Assembly (NCBI RefSeq): GCF_012911875.1
Contig: NZ_JAAXKZ010000001.1
Span: forward strand, 91,277 to 155,276
From: Pseudonocardia bannensis
GTDB lineage: Bacteria > Actinomycetota > Actinomycetes > Mycobacteriales > Pseudonocardiaceae
Direction of reading: 5' to 3'
DNA length: 64,000 bases
Every line of letters starts with the position of its first letter. Position 1 is the stretch's first letter. The notes beneath the pieces were generated by a model. That model was not told the origin of the DNA. It saw only the letters and a program-made list of their open reading frames with translations, and did no database searches. Below, piece after piece: positions 7,771 through 17,222 of the stretch. The position numbers and the translations under genes are program-made.

Positions 7771-9809
7771 GTGCGGGCCAGCCCCCGGCGGGCGAGCAGC
7801 GGCGCGATCTCCGGGTCGCGGCCGCGGAACGCGCGGTAGGCCTCCATCGCGTCGACGCTGCCGCCCCTCGACAGCAGCTCGCGGCGGAACGTGTCGCCGT
7901 TCTCGCGGCGCAACCCGCCGTTGGACTTGAACCACTCCACGGTGTCGGCGTCCAGCACCTCCGACCAGATGTAGGAGTAGTAGCCCGCGCTGTAGCCGCC
8001 CGCGAAGATGTGGTTGAAGTACGTGCTGCGATAGCGCGGGGGGACGGTCGGCAGCGCGATCCCCGCAGCGGCCAGCGCCTCGGTCTCGAACCGCTGCACG
8101 TCATCGACCTTGTCGTCGGCGTCGAGGGTGTGCCAGGCCTGGTCGAGCAGCGCGGCGGCGAGGTACTCGGTCGTCGCGAACCCCTCGCCGTACTGCCGGC
8201 CGGCCAGTAGCCGCTCGATCAGCTCCGGCGGCAGCGGCTCGCCGGTCTCGTGGTGGCGCGCGTAGTTGGCCAGGATCTCCGGCCACAACGCCCACATCTC
8301 GTTGACCTGTGACGGGTACTCGACGAAGTCGCGGGGCACGCCGGTGCCGGAGAACATCGGGTAACGCACGTCGGAGAACAGCCCGTGCAGCGCGTGCCCG
8401 AACTCGTGGAACAGCGTGGTCACCTCGTCGAAGGTGAGCAGCGTGGGCTCGCCCGCACCCGCCCGGGAGATGTTGAGCGTGTTCATGACGACCGGCCGGG
8501 TGCCGAGCAGCCCCGACTGCGACACCAGCGCATTCATCCACGCTCCGCCGCGCTTGGACTCCCGCGCGTAGAGGTCCGCGCCGAACAGGCCGAGCGGCTC
8601 GTCGCCGTCGGGGCCCTCCTGGAAGACCTCCCAGACCCGGACGTCCTCGTGGTACATCGGCAGGTCGTGGCGTTCGGCGAAGCGCAGCCCGTAGAGCAGC
8701 CCGGCGGCGTGGAAGACACCGTCGTGCAGCACCCGCTCCAGCTCGAGGTAGGGCCGCAGCTCGGCGGCGTCCAGGTCGAAGCGCTCGCGGCGAACCCGCT
8801 CGGCGTAGAACGACCAGTCCCAGGGCTGGATCTCGTGCCCGGCCGCGCGCTCCAGCTCCGCGGCCTCCGCCTCGGCGTTCTCTGCGGCGGCCGGGGCCAG
8901 GCCGGCGAGCATCTCGGTGACGGCGTCCACGCTGCCCGCGGTGTTGTCCTCGATCACGTACGCGGCGTGGTTCGGATACCCGAGCAGGCGGGCCCGCTCG
9001 GCGCGCAACGCGGTCATCCGGCGGACCAGCTCGGTCGTGTCGTGGGCGTTGCCGCGCCCGCCGCGCCGGACCGACGCGGTGAACAGTTGCTCGCGCAGAC
9101 CCCGGTCGGTCAGCGAGGCGAGGGCGGGCTGGCCGGTCGGCAGGACCAGGGTGATCAGATGCCCGTCGCGGCCCCGGGCCGTCGCCGCCGAGGCGGCCGC
9201 CGAGATCGCGTCGGGCGACAGGCCGTCGAGGCGAGCCGGGTCGTCGACCGGCACCGCTGAGTCGTTGGCCTCCGCCAGCAGCCGGGTGCCGAAAACGGTG
9301 GACAGTGTGGACAGCTCGGCGTTGAGCTCACGAAGCCGCTGCTGGTCCGTCTCGCCGAGCTCGGCACCCGCGCGGACGGCGTCGGTGTGGTAGCGCTCGA
9401 GCAACCGGTAGGACTCGGGGTCGAGGCCGAGCTCGTCACGGCGGGAGTGGAGGTCCCGGATCCGGGCGAAGATCCGCGGGTCGAGCGCGATCGCGTCCCG
9501 GTGCGCGGCCAGTTCCGGGGCGATCTCCTCCTGGATCCGCTCGATCGCCGGGTTGGTGTGCGCGCTCGCCCGGCTGAAGAAGACGGTGGACACCCGCTGC
9601 AGGGTGCGTCCGGACCGCTCCAGCGCGACGATCGTGTTCTCGAACGTCGCCGGCTCCGGAGCCGTCGCGATGGCCTCGACCTCGGCACGCTGCTCGGCCA
9701 TCCCCTGGTCGAACGCGGGGCGGTAGTGCCCGTCGGCGATCCGGGAGAAGTCGGGAAGCTGGTAGGGCAGTTCGCTCGGGGTGAGGAACGGGTTGTCGGC
9801 CGAGGTCAT
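7767..9809 (-). CDS. M3 family zinc metallopeptidase (oligopeptidase A/Dcp type)
   Basis: Cytosolic peptidase of the M3 family, 680 residues, the normal length for oligopeptidase A or dipeptidyl carboxypeptidase. The zinc motif HEFGHALHG is intact near residue 467, and the C-terminal substrate-binding part (YRSTYFNHIFAGGYSAGYYSY) is typical. It degrades short peptides after proteolysis. ATG 9809 follows a TAGGTT -10 box by 6 bases, and the same GGAAAG could act as a ribosome site. The end overlaps repeat array 1. Sequence alone does not separate Dcp from oligopeptidase A specificity. Confidence 0.95.
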   Translation of the reverse strand: MTSADNPFLTPSELPYQLPDFSRIADGHYRPAFDQGMAEQRAEVEAIATAPEPATFENTIVALERSGRTLQRVSTVFFSRASAHTNPAIERIQEEIAPELAAHRDAIALDPRIFARIRDLHSRRDELGLDPESYRLLERYHTDAVRAGAELGETDQQRLRELNAELSTLSTVFGTRLLAEANDSAVPVDDPARLDGLSPDAISAAASAATARGRDGHLITLVLPTGQPALASLTDRGLREQLFTASVRRGGRGNAHDTTELVRRMTALRAERARLLGYPNHAAYVIEDNTAGSVDAVTEMLAGLAPAAAENAEAEAAELERAAGHEIQPWDWSFYAERVRRERFDLDAAELRPYLELERVLHDGVFHAAGLLYGLRFAERHDLPMYHEDVRVWEVFQEGPDGDEPLGLFGADLYARESKRGGAWMNALVSQSGLLGTRPVVMNTLNISRAGAGEPTLLTFDEVTTLFHEFGHALHGLFSDVRYPMFSGTGVPRDFVEYPSQVNEMWALWPEILANYARHHETGEPLPPELIERLLAGRQYGEGFATTEYLAAALLDQAWHTLDADDKVDDVQRFETEALAAAGIALPTVPPRYRSTYFNHIFAGGYSAGYYSYIWSEVLDADTVEWFKSNGGLRRENGDTFRRELLSRGGSVDAMEAYRAFRGRDPEIAPLLARRGLART

Positions 9810-9815
9810 CTTTCC

Positions 9816-9821
9816 AACCTA
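9816..9821 (-). promoter_or_regulatory. -10 box (TAGGTT) for the M3 peptidase
   Basis: TANNNT hexamer 6 bases before the ATG at 9809; probably a leaderless or near-leaderless promoter. Confidence 0.5.
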
Positions 9822-9869
9822 ACCGCCGGAATCCGGGTGCGACGCGATCCGAGCTCGGCGGCCGCGGTG

Positions 9870-10529
9870 TCATGCGGTTCCCGTGGCCGTGAGCCGCGCG
9901 AACACCACGACGTTGTCGAGGTAGTTGCCGCTGGCTCGATCGAAGGCGCCACCGCAGGTGATGAGCCGCAGTTCGGGGGACTCGGTGTTGCCGTAGACCT
10001 GCTGGGTGGGAAACCGCGACTTGGCGAATCGGTCGACCCGGTAGGCGGTGAATGTCGCCGTGCGGCCGTCGGCCCGGGTCACGCTGATGTCGTCGCCCGG
10101 TCGGACATCGTGTAGCCGTGTGAACAGTCCCGGTACCCCGGCGTAGTCGACGTGCGCCGCGATGACCGCCGGTCCGACTTCGCCCGGCGTCGGGCCGAGC
10201 TCGAACCACCCGGCGGTCACTGCGTCCTCGGGGACCTCCATCTCCCCGGTCCGGGTCAGCCCCAGGTCGATGAGCCGGTCGGTGCGCATGCCGATCGACC
10301 GCACGCTCACGGCCACCGGCCGGGCCTTCGGCAAGGCCGGGAGGGGCCGTTCCGGTGCGGCGGCCAGGGTTGGTGACGGTATCGGCGTGACGGGCACCGA
10401 GGGCGTGACGGGGGCCGGGGACGGGGCCGTCGATGCCGGATCGGAGCTGGTGCCGCAGCCGGCGACCGCACCGGTCACCGCGAGCACGGTGAGCAGCACG
10501 GCCACCAGCCGCCATGATCGGCTAGGCAC
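9870..10529 (-). CDS. Class F sortase (lipoprotein)
   Basis: Sortase-family transpeptidase of 219 residues. A lipoprotein signal (LLTVLAVTGAVAGC) is followed by a Ser/Pro/Thr linker and the sortase domain. The catalytic set is visible: His in VIAAHVDYAG, Cys192 in LRLITCGG and Arg212 in VVFAR. Class F enzymes of actinobacteria attach proteins to the cell wall or have housekeeping roles. The GTG start at 10529 overlaps the stop of the upstream Excalibur gene by 8 bases, indicating translational coupling. No LPXTG-type substrate is visible in the window, so the target is unknown. Confidence 0.88.
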   Translation of the reverse strand: MPSRSWRLVAVLLTVLAVTGAVAGCGTSSDPASTAPSPAPVTPSVPVTPIPSPTLAAAPERPLPALPKARPVAVSVRSIGMRTDRLIDLGLTRTGEMEVPEDAVTAGWFELGPTPGEVGPAVIAAHVDYAGVPGLFTRLHDVRPGDDISVTRADGRTATFTAYRVDRFAKSRFPTQQVYGNTESPELRLITCGGAFDRASGNYLDNVVVFARLTATGTA

Positions 10530-11070
10530 GTGAGGGCCGGCCACCGGTGTCGACGCCACCGACCGGGTGCACCTGGACCTGCTGGTTGTCACTCCCGAAG
10601 TGGCTCTCACAGGCGATGCCGTCGTCATCGGCGTCGAGTCGCTCCGGGTCCGACGGGTCGGCTTCCAGCGCGGCCTGCGCGTCGGCCTGGGAGGCGAAGT
10701 CGGGGCAATCGCGGTCCCGGTTCTCCTGCGCCGACGTGGTCGGAAGGAATCGCGCGGAGGTGTCGACCGGGTCCGGCGAGGGCTCCGGCGACGGCTCCGG
10801 CTCCGGGTCCGGCGACGGCTCCGGCGACGGCGACGAGGTACCCCGGCGCGGCAGCAATTCACACGCGATGCCGTCGCCGTCATCGTCAAGGCGATGGGGG
10901 TCGCCGACGCCCCGATCCAGCACCTCCTGAGCGACCTCCGGGAACTGGAAGTCACCGCAGTCCAGGTCCGGCTGTGCCACGGCGGTGCCGGGGAAGGTCA
11001 GGAACCCGACAGTCGCCAGCACGGAGAGGGCCGCCGACAGTCGGGCAGCGCGGGTGACAGCCATGCTCAC
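10522..11070 (-). CDS. Secreted protein with two Excalibur calcium-binding motifs
   Basis: A 182-residue exported protein. It has a signal peptide (LSAALSVLATVGFLTFPGTAVAQ), then a first Excalibur motif (LDDDGDGIACE), a Pro/Glu/Ser repeat linker (PEPSPDPEP type), and a second motif (LDADDDGIACE). Excalibur domains bind calcium extracellularly. Start GTG 11070 has AAAGGA 5 bases upstream. It is coupled to the class F sortase gene downstream. It carries no LPXTG-like tail, so if it is a sortase substrate the signal is not canonical. Confidence 0.88.
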   Translation of the reverse strand: MSMAVTRAARLSAALSVLATVGFLTFPGTAVAQPDLDCGDFQFPEVAQEVLDRGVGDPHRLDDDGDGIACELLPRRGTSSPSPEPSPDPEPEPSPEPSPDPVDTSARFLPTTSAQENRDRDCPDFASQADAQAALEADPSDPERLDADDDGIACESHFGSDNQQVQVHPVGGVDTGGRPSRA

Positions 11071-11305
11071 GAATGTCCTTTCGGGAGGACCACCAGTAGC
11101 GGGCCGCAGCGGATCGAGTTCAGCGACCGCAACCGGTAATCGAATCGCATGTGAAGTCCGTTACATGCTGTTGGCGCGCTATGAGGCAATCACTGGATGA
11201 CGCAAGGTGATCCCTCGTCGACGGCGCGGCGCGAGCGCGGTACGGCTGATCGCACGGCCCAGCTGGACGGGAGGGCGTGCGGCTGCCGCACCGCGGGCGC
11301 CGTGG

Positions 11306-12823
11306 TCAATACGCTGCAGTGCGCGTGCCGGGACGGGACCGGAAGAAGGTCGCAGCGCGTTCGGCGATCATCAGCGCTGTGGCTGCCGGACCACGACGGG
11401 GCGCCGTGGGGAGGACCGAGGTGTCGACGACGCGCAGGCCGGCGATCCCGTGCACCCGCAGCTGAGGGTCCACCACGGTGTCCGGGCCGCGCCCCATCGC
11501 CGCGCTGCCGCACAGGTGCACCGCGGTAGTCAGGTTCGCCGCGATCCACCCGTCGAGCCTCCTGTCCACGCCCAGCACGTCCCCGCCGATGCCCGCCCGT
11601 CCCCCCGGGAACACGCCGGTGCGCAGCAGGTCGGCCGCGGTCCGGATGGCGTGGCGCAGCCGGCGGCGATCGGCTTCCGTCTCCAGGTAGCGGTACTCCA
11701 CCCGCGGCCGGACGGAGGGGTCGGGCGATTGCACCGTGATCGACCCCCGGCTCTCCGGTCGCTGCAGCCCGCACATCAGGTGCAGCGCACCGCCGGGCAC
11801 GAAGGGGCGCGCGAACAGCAGGATCTCCACGTCACCCGCGGGGTCGGCACCCGAGTCGGCGTTGATGGACGCCTGGCAGCCGACGGCGTCGGGGTGCGGC
11901 TGCGGGACGCCCGAGTGGAAGGGCACGAAGACGCCGGGGTGGTCCGACCAGTTCTTCCCGACACCGGGCCGGTCGTGCCGCACCGGGATCCCCGCCGCTC
12001 GCAGCTCGTCCGCAGGCCCGATGCCGGAGAGCAGCAGCAGGTGCGGCGAGTTCACCGCACCCGCCGCGAGCACGACCTCGCCGGCGCGGATCACCTCACC
12101 CGCCGTCGTCTCGACGCCCACCGCGCGGTCGTCGTCGAGCACCACCCGAGCGACCGGGGTGTCTCCGCGCAGTTCCAGGTTCGGCCGGTGCAGGTTCGGT
12201 AGCAGGTAGACCATCGCGGCGTTGACCCGCAGACCCTCGACGGCGTTGGACGGGATCAGGCCTGCGCCGGGCGGGCCGCCGGCGTTCTTGTCCCGCTCCG
12301 CGGCGATGCCGAGCTCCGCCGCGGCGGCGAGGAACGGGCCGGTGAGCGGGCTGCACAGGTGGCCGGCCGGGCGCCGGACCCGGATCGGGCCGCGGTCACC
12401 GTGCACCGGTCCGCCGAAGTCGAGATCGTGTTCGAGGCGTCGATAGCAGGGCAGGACGTCGTCGTAGGACCAGCCGGACACCGCCCAGTCGCCGAAGTCG
12501 GCCGGGGTCGCGCGGACGAAGTAGGTGCCGTTGATCGCGCTGGAGCCGCCCGCGATGCGGCCCCGGGGGACGGTGTGCCGGTGCCCGCGCCGAAGCTCGA
12601 CGGGCACGGCCCAGTTGAGCGGATGTGCCGGGTCGGTGGCGGCCAGCGACGGTGCGTGCCGGGCCTCGGGCGGGTACCCGGCGACCGTGCGCGGGGCCGG
12701 TCCGGCCTCGAGTACCAGCACGCGGCGCCCGGGCTGCTCGGTGAGGCGCGCCGCGAGCACCGAACCGGCGGACCCGGCGCCCACGACGATCACGTCGTAC
12801 TCGGGAACCGGCGTCCGACCCAC
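11306..12823 (-). CDS. GMC family FAD-dependent oxidoreductase, MftG-like
   Basis: Glucose-methanol-choline oxidoreductase of about 505 residues. It has the FAD-binding GAGSAGSVLAARL at the N-terminus, the GGSSAINGTYFVRATPADF signature, and the C-terminal catalytic region TAVHLCGSAAMG with the PAATALMIAER helix. From memory the GGSSAING and LDFDGP-like segments resemble MftG, the mycofactocin-system alcohol oxidoreductase, but no mycofactocin genes are in the window, so this is tentative. GTG 12823 is the last usable start before the Rossmann fold. A CATCCT sequence 7 bases upstream is a possible -10 and overlaps the start of the divergent aminopeptidase gene. Confidence 0.85.
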   Translation of the reverse strand: MGRTPVPEYDVIVVGAGSAGSVLAARLTEQPGRRVLVLEAGPAPRTVAGYPPEARHAPSLAATDPAHPLNWAVPVELRRGHRHTVPRGRIAGGSSAINGTYFVRATPADFGDWAVSGWSYDDVLPCYRRLEHDLDFGGPVHGDRGPIRVRRPAGHLCSPLTGPFLAAAAELGIAAERDKNAGGPPGAGLIPSNAVEGLRVNAAMVYLLPNLHRPNLELRGDTPVARVVLDDDRAVGVETTAGEVIRAGEVVLAAGAVNSPHLLLLSGIGPADELRAAGIPVRHDRPGVGKNWSDHPGVFVPFHSGVPQPHPDAVGCQASINADSGADPAGDVEILLFARPFVPGGALHLMCGLQRPESRGSITVQSPDPSVRPRVEYRYLETEADRRRLRHAIRTAADLLRTGVFPGGRAGIGGDVLGVDRRLDGWIAANLTTAVHLCGSAAMGRGPDTVVDPQLRVHGIAGLRVVDTSVLPTAPRRGPAATALMIAERAATFFRSRPGTRTAAY

Positions 12824-12833
12824 ATCGGGAAGG

Positions 12834-14102
12834 ATGCACGACGTGGCCGACCTCGTACTGGATCTCGCCGACTTCATCACCGCGAGCCCGACGCCGTACC
12901 ACGCGGTCGCCGAAACGGTGCGCCGGTTGAGCGAGGCCGGCTTCACCGAGCAGCCCGAAGCCGGGGAGTGGAGCACCGAGCCGGGGGGGCGCTACGTCGT
13001 CCGGGACGGCACGCTGCTCGCCTGGTGGCAGCCCGCCGACACCCGTCCCGGCGCCCCGATGCGGATCTACGCCGCCCACACCGACTCGCCGACCCTCAAG
13101 GTCAAGCCGCGCCCGGACACCGGCGCGGCGGGCTGGCGACAGGTCGCCGTCGAGGTCTACGGCGGCGCCCTGTGGAACTCCTGGCTCGACCGCGACCTGG
13201 GCGTGGCCGGCCGGCTCGCGCTCTACGACGGCTCGACGGTGCTGGTCGACGTGGCACGGCCGCTGCTGCGGGTGCCGCAGCTGGCCATCCACCTCGACCG
13301 CCAGGTCAACCAGGGGCTGACACTGGACCCGCAGCAGCACCTGTTGCCGATCTGGGGGCTCGGTGCGCCGTCGGACGGCGACCTGATCGAGTTCCTGACC
13401 GCCGAGGTGGACGTGGACCCGGACGAGGTCGCCGCGCACGACCTCGTCGTGCACGACCTCACCCCGCCCGCGCGGCTCGGCGAGGAGGAGGAACTGCTCG
13501 CGGCCCCACGGCTGGACAATCTCGCGTCGGTGCACTCCGGGATCGGCGCCCTGCTGGCCGCGTCCCAGGAGTCGTCGGACGTGATTCCGGTGTTCGTCGG
13601 GTTCGACCACGAGGAGATCGGCAGTGGAACGGCGACCGGGGCGGCCGGGCCGCTGCTGGAGTCCGTGCTGACCCGGATCGCCGGGGGCTTCGACGCGCGG
13701 ATCACGTCGTTCGCGCTGTCGCGCTGTCTGTCGGTCGACGTCACGCACGCGGCCCACCCGAACTACCTCGGCCAGTACGACCCGATCCACCGCTCGCTGC
13801 CCAACGGCGGGCCGGCACTGAAGGTCAACGCCAACCAGCGCTACGCCACCGACGCCCCGGGGGCGGCCGCGTGGGCCCGCGCGTGCCGCGACGCCGGCGT
13901 GCCGAGCCAGTACTTCGTCGGGAAGAACACGGTGCCCTGCGGGACGACGGTCGGCCCGATCGTGGCGACCCGGCTCGGCATCCGGACCGTCGACGTCGGT
14001 ATCCCGGTGTTGTCGATGCACTCGGCCCGCGAGCTCTGCGGGGTGCAGGATCCCGAGTTCCTGACCGCCGCTGCGACGGCGTTCCTGACCGATATGACCT
14101 GA
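12834..14102 (+). CDS. M18 family aminopeptidase
   Basis: Aspartyl-aminopeptidase-like enzyme (M18), 422 residues, a dinuclear-zinc cytosolic exopeptidase. Metal and catalytic segments are present: AAHTDSPTLKVKP, the LDNLASV Asp, VGFDHEEIGS, and MHSARELCG near the C-terminus. Length matches M18 proteins. The start is either ATG 12834 or GTG 12843 (MADLVLDLADF); the latter has the GGGAAGG site at better spacing. Only 10 bases separate this gene from the divergent GMC oxidoreductase start, so the two promoters must overlap coding sequence. Confidence 0.93.
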   Translation: MHDVADLVLDLADFITASPTPYHAVAETVRRLSEAGFTEQPEAGEWSTEPGGRYVVRDGTLLAWWQPADTRPGAPMRIYAAHTDSPTLKVKPRPDTGAAGWRQVAVEVYGGALWNSWLDRDLGVAGRLALYDGSTVLVDVARPLLRVPQLAIHLDRQVNQGLTLDPQQHLLPIWGLGAPSDGDLIEFLTAEVDVDPDEVAAHDLVVHDLTPPARLGEEEELLAAPRLDNLASVHSGIGALLAASQESSDVIPVFVGFDHEEIGSGTATGAAGPLLESVLTRIAGGFDARITSFALSRCLSVDVTHAAHPNYLGQYDPIHRSLPNGGPALKVNANQRYATDAPGAAAWARACRDAGVPSQYFVGKNTVPCGTTVGPIVATRLGIRTVDVGIPVLSMHSARELCGVQDPEFLTAAATAFLTDMT

Positions 14103-14115
14103 TCAGGCAGGTTCC

Positions 14116-14140
14116 GAAGGCCTCCCCTGGCCTTCCGTTT
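14116..14140 (+). terminator. Hairpin terminator after the M18 gene
   Basis: Stem GAAGGCC / GGCCTTC with a 6-base loop, followed by a short T run (CGTTT), 14 bases after the stop codon. Confidence 0.6.
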
Positions 14141-14255
14141 GACACCCACGACCGAGGCTCGCAGCCTCAATCCCCATCGGTGCTTCGACCGAGGGGACGG
14201 GTCCGGCCGGCTGCACCGATGCACGGTGCGGTTCGACCAGACCCGGGAGCCTGCG

Positions 14256-15590
14256 ATGAGCACCCACACCTCATCCCCCTCCGCCAACGTGCAGCGGCGA
14301 CGCGCCGTCGTCGCGAGCACGGTCGGCACGATGATCGAGTGGTACGACTTCTTCCTCTACGGGACCGCGGCGGCGCTGGTGTTCCCGCAGATCTTCTTCC
14401 CCGGCCAGGACCCGTACGCCGGTGTCATCGCCGCCTTCGGCACCCAGTTCGTCGGCTTCGCGGCGCGACCGATCGGTGCGGCGATTTTTGGCCACTACGG
14501 CGACCGGATCGGCCGTAAGGCCACCCTGATCATCACGCTGGTGCTCATGGGCGTGGGCACCGCGCTCATCGGGGTGCTCCCGGGTTACGCCGCGATCGGC
14601 GTGGCGGCGCCGGTGCTGCTGACCGTGTTGCGGCTGGTGCAGGGCATCGCGGTCGGCGGGGAATGGGGCGGATCGGTGCTGATGGCCATGGAGTGGGGTC
14701 CGCCGAATCGCCGCGGGTTCATGGCGAGCTGGCCGCAGCTCGGCGTACCGCTGGGTCTGCTGCTGTCCACCGGAATGGTCCAGCTGATGTCGGCCACCAC
14801 GGGTCCGGCCTTCCTGGCCTGGGGCTGGCGGGTGCCGTTCCTGGCCAGCGTCGTGCTCATCGGTGTCGGCCTGTACGTCCGGCTGCGGGTGATGGAGAGC
14901 CCGACCTTCGCCGAGGTCAAGAGGAGCCAGACGGTACTGCGCATCCCGGTGCTCGAAGCCATCCGCCACCAGTGGCGCGAGATCCTCACCTCCGCCTTCG
15001 TCCGGATGTCCGAGCAGGCGCCGTTCTACATCTTCGTGACGTTCGTCCTGACCTACGGCACCCGCGAGCTGGGCCTGGACCGGAACTCCCTGCTCACCGA
15101 CACGCTCATCGCCGCCGCCATCGGCCTGATCAGCGTCCCGCTGTTCGGTTACCTGTCCGACATCATCGGACGGCGACTGATGTACGGCATCGGGATCGTG
15201 TGCACCGCGCTGTACGCCTTCCCCTACTTCGGGCTGCTGAACACGCGTGAGGCGGGGCTGGTGCTGCTCGCGATCGTGCTGTCGTTGCTCTTCCACGACA
15301 TGCAGTACGGGCCGCAGGCCGCGCTGATCGCCGAGTGCTTCGGGCCCAACATCCGCTACAGCGGGGCCGGGCTCGGCTACCAACTCGCCTCCGTCATCGC
15401 GGGCGGCCCGGCGCCACTGATCGCGGCGGCGATCCTGCAGAGCACCGGGTCGAGCACCGGGATCAGCCTCTACATCATCGGCTGCTGTGTCGTCTCGATG
15501 ATCGCGCTGCTGCTGATGCCCCGCCGCGAGGTGGGGTACGAACCGCCCAGCGTGCCGGTCACGGCGCCGCCCCGGAGGGCGGCTGCCTGA
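14256..15590 (+). CDS. MFS transporter, metabolite:H+ symporter (MHS) family
   Basis: Major facilitator of 444 residues with twelve predicted helices. The MHS signature is clear: STVGTMIEWYDFFLYG at the start, GTQFVGFAARPIGAAIFGHYGDRIGRK between helices 2 and 3, and RLVQGIAVGGEWGGSVLMAMEWG in helix 4. Relatives import shikimate, proline/betaine, alpha-ketoglutarate or aromatic acids with protons; the substrate cannot be decided here. ATG 14256 follows GGGAG by 7 bases. It sits alone between two hairpins, so it is probably monocistronic. Confidence 0.92.
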   Translation: MSTHTSSPSANVQRRRAVVASTVGTMIEWYDFFLYGTAAALVFPQIFFPGQDPYAGVIAAFGTQFVGFAARPIGAAIFGHYGDRIGRKATLIITLVLMGVGTALIGVLPGYAAIGVAAPVLLTVLRLVQGIAVGGEWGGSVLMAMEWGPPNRRGFMASWPQLGVPLGLLLSTGMVQLMSATTGPAFLAWGWRVPFLASVVLIGVGLYVRLRVMESPTFAEVKRSQTVLRIPVLEAIRHQWREILTSAFVRMSEQAPFYIFVTFVLTYGTRELGLDRNSLLTDTLIAAAIGLISVPLFGYLSDIIGRRLMYGIGIVCTALYAFPYFGLLNTREAGLVLLAIVLSLLFHDMQYGPQAALIAECFGPNIRYSGAGLGYQLASVIAGGPAPLIAAAILQSTGSSTGISLYIIGCCVVSMIALLLMPRREVGYEPPSVPVTAPPRRAAA

Positions 15591-15596
15591 TCTGAG

Positions 15597-15613
15597 AGCC
15601 GGGGGCCCCGGCT
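15597..15613. terminator. Short GC hairpin after the transporter gene
   Basis: AGCCGGG / CCCGGCT with a 3-base loop, 6 bases after the stop of the MHS transporter. It is too short to be certain. Confidence 0.4.
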
Positions 15614-15848
15614 TCGCGTACACGCCCGGTCGTCCGCACCGGTAACCGCCCGGCCACGGACGACGGACGCGTGGCCGCCCCCGGATCGGCCGGGGCGGTC
15701 AGGTCACCGCCCGCCGCCGCTGTAACACGCTCCGCATCCCGGCGATGAAGTCGCAGGGATGCGGAGGGGGCACAACGGTGGGTCGTCGAAGGTCGCGCCG
15801 GGCGTGGCGGGCGGTCCCCCATCGGGGCGCCCCGAACCGATCCATCCG

Positions 15849-17222
15849 GTGAGCTCTCCGACCGTCACGACGACGTTCCGCCATCGGGTCATCGTGCTCG
15901 GGCTGGGAACGGCTCTGGGCTACGGCGCACTGGCCCAAGGCGCGTTCTACACCGAGCAGTTCGGCAACGTCCTGCTGCTGGTCGCCGTGGCGGCAGGTGT
16001 GCGGGCGCTCTCCCGGCCCCGGCGGACCGAGCGCTTCGTCGTGGTCTGCGCCGGGTCCTGGACCCTCTTCGCCGCATGGGCCCTCACCAGCGCGAGCATG
16101 CATGGTGACGTCCGGGCCGGCCTGCCCATGGCGGCTCTCGGTTGCTGCCTGGCCGCGGCGGTGTGGGCGGCGAGCGGCCTGCCCGAACGGGCCCGACACG
16201 TCCTCGAGGTCGTCATCCTCGGCACCGCGGTCGTCGTCGCCGCTTCGGCGTGGGTCGGCGTCGCATTGCATCTCGAACCGCTGGCCCTCCCCTCCGACGG
16301 GCTGTGGCGTGCGGCGTCGACGCTGACCTACGCCAACGCCGCCGCCTCGTTCCTCGTGACCGGGGTCCTCGTGGCCGTCGCGGTCCTTCCGCCGCACCGC
16401 CGCATGCTCTCCCTGGCCGTCGTCTCGATCCTGCTGCTGGCCCTGCTGGCGACGATGAGCCGCGCCGGCGTGCTCGGGCTCGCCGTCGGCACGCTCGCCC
16501 ACGTCACGACGAGGTCCGGTCGTGCCCGGCTGGCACGCTTGTGGCCGGTGCTGCCGGCGGTGGCGGTCGCCTTCGCCGGCCTCCTCCCGTCGCTGCCGGC
16601 CGAATCCGATGCCGACCCGATCCTCGCGCTCGCCGGGTTGGCCGGCGGGATCGCACTGCTCGCGATGCACCGCCACCCACGGCTGCTCGGCCTGGCGGTC
16701 ACCGGGATCGCCATGGGTCTCACCGCCCTGTCGTTCGGATCCCCGGCGACGGTCGAGGCGGTGACCGGTATCGCCTCGACGCGCCTGTCCACGACCTCCG
16801 ACGACAGGGACGACCTGACCCGGGTGACGGCGGAACAGTTCTGGTCCTCGCCCGTGAGCGGGGTCGGGCCGGGCCGTCTGGATCTCGAGTACGTGAACCA
16901 CCAGGGCGTCCCGGTCCGGGCCGAGTACACCCACAACGAGTACCTGCAGCTCGCGACCGAGACGGGACTGGTCGGCGTGGTGCTCGCCGTGGCCGGATCG
17001 GCTGCCCTCGCTGTCGGAGCCTTTCGCCGACGCAATCCCTCGGCGGCTGAGCTCGCCCGGCCGGCTGCTCTCGCGGTAGTGGCCGCCTTCTGCGTGCACA
17101 GCGCGTTCGACTTCCTCTGGCACATCCCGGTGCTGCCGCTGCTGACGGCGCTGTCGGTCGTCGTCCTGCTCGCCACTGCTGGTCCCGCATCCCGTCCCAC
17201 CGTCCCGGAGGCCTCCTCGTGA
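15849..17222 (+). CDS. O-antigen ligase/polymerase-like membrane protein
   Basis: Polytopic membrane protein of about 457 residues with roughly eleven hydrophobic helices and a Wzy/WaaL-type periplasmic loop. The loop holds SPVSGVGPGRLDLEYV and the following THNEYLQLATETGLVGVVL, the hallmark of O-antigen ligase family proteins. These join or polymerise lipid-linked glycans or attach them to acceptors. GTG 15849 was chosen as the start; an ATG at 15759 is also open. The stop overlaps the next start by 4 bases (GTGA), so it is translationally coupled to an unusual secreted Cys-repeat protein, which may be its partner or acceptor (inference). Confidence 0.82.
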   Translation: MSSPTVTTTFRHRVIVLGLGTALGYGALAQGAFYTEQFGNVLLLVAVAAGVRALSRPRRTERFVVVCAGSWTLFAAWALTSASMHGDVRAGLPMAALGCCLAAAVWAASGLPERARHVLEVVILGTAVVVAASAWVGVALHLEPLALPSDGLWRAASTLTYANAAASFLVTGVLVAVAVLPPHRRMLSLAVVSILLLALLATMSRAGVLGLAVGTLAHVTTRSGRARLARLWPVLPAVAVAFAGLLPSLPAESDADPILALAGLAGGIALLAMHRHPRLLGLAVTGIAMGLTALSFGSPATVEAVTGIASTRLSTTSDDRDDLTRVTAEQFWSSPVSGVGPGRLDLEYVNHQGVPVRAEYTHNEYLQLATETGLVGVVLAVAGSAALAVGAFRRRNPSAAELARPAALAVVAAFCVHSAFDFLWHIPVLPLLTALSVVVLLATAGPASRPTVPEASS

